The notes under the pieces were generated by a model. It did not search any database. It saw only the letters and a program-made list of their open reading frames with translations, and was not told where the DNA came from. A stretch of DNA of 20,861 nucleotides, taken from contig VHZZ01002387.1 of NCBI GenBank assembly GCA_009801015.1, positions 24,735 through 45,595 of the forward strand, written 5' to 3'. A program made the position numbers and the translations under genes. This stretch comes from Silene noctiflora. Lineage: Eukaryota; Streptophyta; Magnoliopsida; Caryophyllales; Caryophyllaceae. Position 1 is the first letter of the stretch; every line of letters starts with the position of its first letter. Of the stretch, positions 18,931-20,861 are shown in pieces.

Positions 18931-19763
18931 GCAACTAGGCCTCTCTTTCAACCGTCAAAGCAAACCGTGTAATTTAAAAGTCATAACAGATGCGAATAAA
19001 GGTCCAGTTTAATTCATCGAAATTCATATGGGTTTCTTGAGGCGTGCTAACAATACAAACATACAAAAAACGGAGTTGCTTAATTATTTCTCTTCTTATT
19101 AGGCTTTGTTGTACTTAGTTCGCTTTAAAGGCAACATTGTACTTTTGAAAAAGAAAATTGTGATTTCCAAATTCTGTAATTGTAGGATTAGTATGTTGTA
19201 TGTAGAGATGACAGGTCAAATCATGTTTGGAAGGATATATAGAACATGAATTTGTATTTGAAGAAGAAGACGTATTGCTTGTAAATTATTGAGTCCTTAC
19301 AAAATAAAATGAACAAGTTAAAGAAAGAAACTTCATGGTATTTTCTTTGAGTTTGGCTTCAAAATCATTGAGGAACGGTTTGAAATTCTCGATAGAGCTC
19401 AGTTACTATGTCGAGAGAGGAAAAGGGTCGGGTTATTACTTGTGTATAAAACTTTTACGTCTTCTTCTATCAAGTTCGTTTCAATTTTGTTTAGTTGTAT
19501 AGTTGTATACGGTAAATTAATTTATGTCGTACAATCAATTTTAAGATCTTGAATTATATACTTAATTATCTTAAGCATAATTTTGTGACTAATAAACTAA
19601 AACAAACCTCTAGAATATTGTATAAATGTTATTGGAAAAGAAGTTTTTAAGTGCTAGCTTAATAGATAGATATGGTTCTTCCCTCTTTGCCCACGGGTTT
19701 CTTTTTTTTTTTTTATCGAAACAACGGGGTATGGCGATGGCTTTTATTTCATATATATCAGTT
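18931..19763. other. Noncoding AT-rich spacer
   Basis: No gene, RNA or named repeat was recognised. An 11-bp T-run lies near 19703-19713. Confidence 0.4.
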
Positions 19764-19965
19764 TTCAATAGGTTTCACTTGTGATGGAAATATCCGTCAC
19801 AAGCTTGTGACGGGTCAAGTATCACCCACATGGGTAGATAAAATAAAAAGTAAAATGCATAGAGAATTACAAATAATTTGTCTTTATCCTCCCATGTGAG
19901 TTCTATTTGACCCGTCACAAGTTTGTGACGGATATCGGCCATCACAAATGACAATTTGTGAACAG
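19764..19965. mobile_element. Foldback MITE of the CTTGTGACGG family
   Basis: The arm at 19790-19818 (ATATCCGTCACAAGCTTGTG, then ACGGGTCAA) pairs with 19907-19935 over 29 bp with one mismatch. Each arm is itself palindromic around ACAAGCTTGT or ACAAGTTTGT. The inner loop keeps further complementarity (CCCACATGGG / CCCATGTGAG). Outer words CACTTGTGATGG and CCATCACAAATGAC extend the inverted repeat. Small reading frames on both strands both contain IRHKLVTGQ, simply because the arms are complementary. A Mutator-like origin is possible but untested. Confidence 0.75.
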
Positions 19966-20004
19966 TTTTATGTGTGTACTTTGTGATGAGCAAAGAACAT
20001 TCAT

Positions 20005-20200
20005 GGTAGGTAGGAATGGCGATGGGTAGGGTATGAATAGGGTTCTATATGACCCATATTCATACCTATGTTTTCATAATGTATTCATACCCGATCCATG
20101 CTCATCGGGATCTAATATACGTAGACCCATATGGTCATACCCAACCCTGATGGATATGGGTAAGGTCTGGATTTAGCTATGGGTATGATATCACTTAATT
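20005..20200. repeat. GGCGATGGGTAGGGTATG-type dispersed repeat
   Basis: The segment is dense in variants of GGGTATG, GACCCATA and TCATACCC on both strands, beginning GGAATGGCGATGGGTAGGG and ending TAGCTATGGGTATGATATC. This resembles plant repeats with GGCAATGGGTAGGG termini. The superfamily is not certain. Confidence 0.45.
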
Positions 20201-20681
20201 TCACATACAATACTTAACTTAAAATGAATAATTTAGTTTTAAAGTATCATCAAATTTAATAAAAGTGAATCTACCATGTTTACATTTTCAAAATATCAAA
20301 ATACCGTACGCATAACTTGAAAATAACTACTCATGACGCCAATTACGAATGTTAACGTCAACCGAAATGATAACAGCATGAATCTTGAGTGAGGGAAAAA
20401 TGATTGGTAAAAAAACAATGTTGAACGGCTTAAAGGCTCATACTTTAAACTTAAAAGATTAAATAAAATATGTACATAAAAAAATTGAAAGGGTCCAAAG
20501 GTATCATATCATACCCATATCTGATGTGTCCCATTTATATATATTTTCTTGTCCTTTGATTTCGTATGATTTATCCACTCTTTAAAGTGATTTCTCTTTA
20601 AAGTGATTTGATGAGTTAATACCGTACCGTCTTTAGAAGTATTCTTGTGTTTTAATGTCATTTGTAGGATTTAGGTCGTTT
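20201..20681. other. Noncoding AT-rich spacer
   Basis: No gene was found. A tandem pair of TTTAAAGTGATTT words lies near 20580-20609. CATACCCATATCTGATG near 20511 may be a further scrap of the upstream GGGTATG repeat. Confidence 0.4.
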
Positions 20682-20682
20682 T

Positions 20683-20861
20683 GTAACACCCGTAAAATTG
20701 GGTTTAAGTTTTAAAAGTAATTTAATAAGTTATTTAAAATAAATTACGGTTTAATCGTATTTTTGAGTAAAAATATATATTTAAACTATTTTGATAATTA
20801 ATTAGACTAATTATAATTTTAAAGCCTATTTTTATAAAATATAAATTTTATGGTATAATAT
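20683..20861 (+). mobile_element. Possible start of an LTR running off the right edge
   Basis: TGTAACACCCGTAAAATTGG has the TGTAACACCC start common to many plant Ty3/gypsy LTRs and is followed by very AT-rich sequence to the window end. With no second end visible this rests on the start motif alone. Confidence 0.35.

Noticed and set aside
19672-19993. Two frames on opposite strands sharing IRHKLVTGQ
   Set aside because: The shared peptide is a by-product of the complementary arms of a foldback MITE and is not a conserved protein motif.

Overview
This is a window of nuclear DNA from a flowering plant, almost certainly a eudicot. The genes have short exons with GT-AG introns, and the introns and spacers are AT-rich and full of Stowaway-type MITEs, TRIM-like short LTR elements, a Cassandra-like element carrying 5S rRNA-like sequence, and Ty3/gypsy remnants. 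The recurrent 'TACTCCGTA' style ends and the TCGATCGAC-rich LTR remind me of Caryophyllales genomes, but that is an impression and not a demonstrated assignment.

Two complete host genes could be assembled from the sequence, plus the edge of a third. (1) Left edge, minus strand: the first two exons of a charged, low-complexity protein starting at 480 and running off the window. (2) 1589-5415, plus strand: a four-exon, 215-residue DNL-type (Zim17/Tim15/HEP) zinc-ribbon protein with a plastid-like transit peptide, probably an organellar Hsp70 escort chaperone. (3) 14594-6961, minus strand: a fourteen-exon, 441-residue major facilitator superfamily transporter of the plant TetA-like / HIAT1(MFSD14)-like group. 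Its exons are as short as 33 nt, so single-frame ORF views mostly miss them. All fourteen join in frame to one stop codon. Genes 2 and 3 converge, with about 1.5 kb between their stop codons.

The large introns are where mobile DNA sits. Intron 2 of the zinc-ribbon gene holds at least four Stowaway-type MITEs and a 590-bp TRIM element with an exact 5-bp target duplication. Intron 2 of the transporter holds a hAT-like MITE, a Stowaway MITE, a (TCTCA)n microsatellite, a GACCCG-rich repeat and a Cassandra-like LTR. Intron 1 holds a 41-bp poly(A) run. Intron 6 holds a degenerate tandem repeat.

The right third (about 14.7-20.9 kb) has no host gene I can support. It contains a Ty3/gypsy fossil (15.4-18.1 kb) whose LTR is split by a 1041-bp solo LTR of another family, flanked by a matching GTCGC target duplication. 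It also has a diverged relative of the TRIM LTR, two long foldback elements of a CTTGTGACGG palindrome family that recurs across the window, and a possible LTR start near the right edge. I found no CRISPR array, tRNA, rRNA gene proper or prokaryotic-type system.
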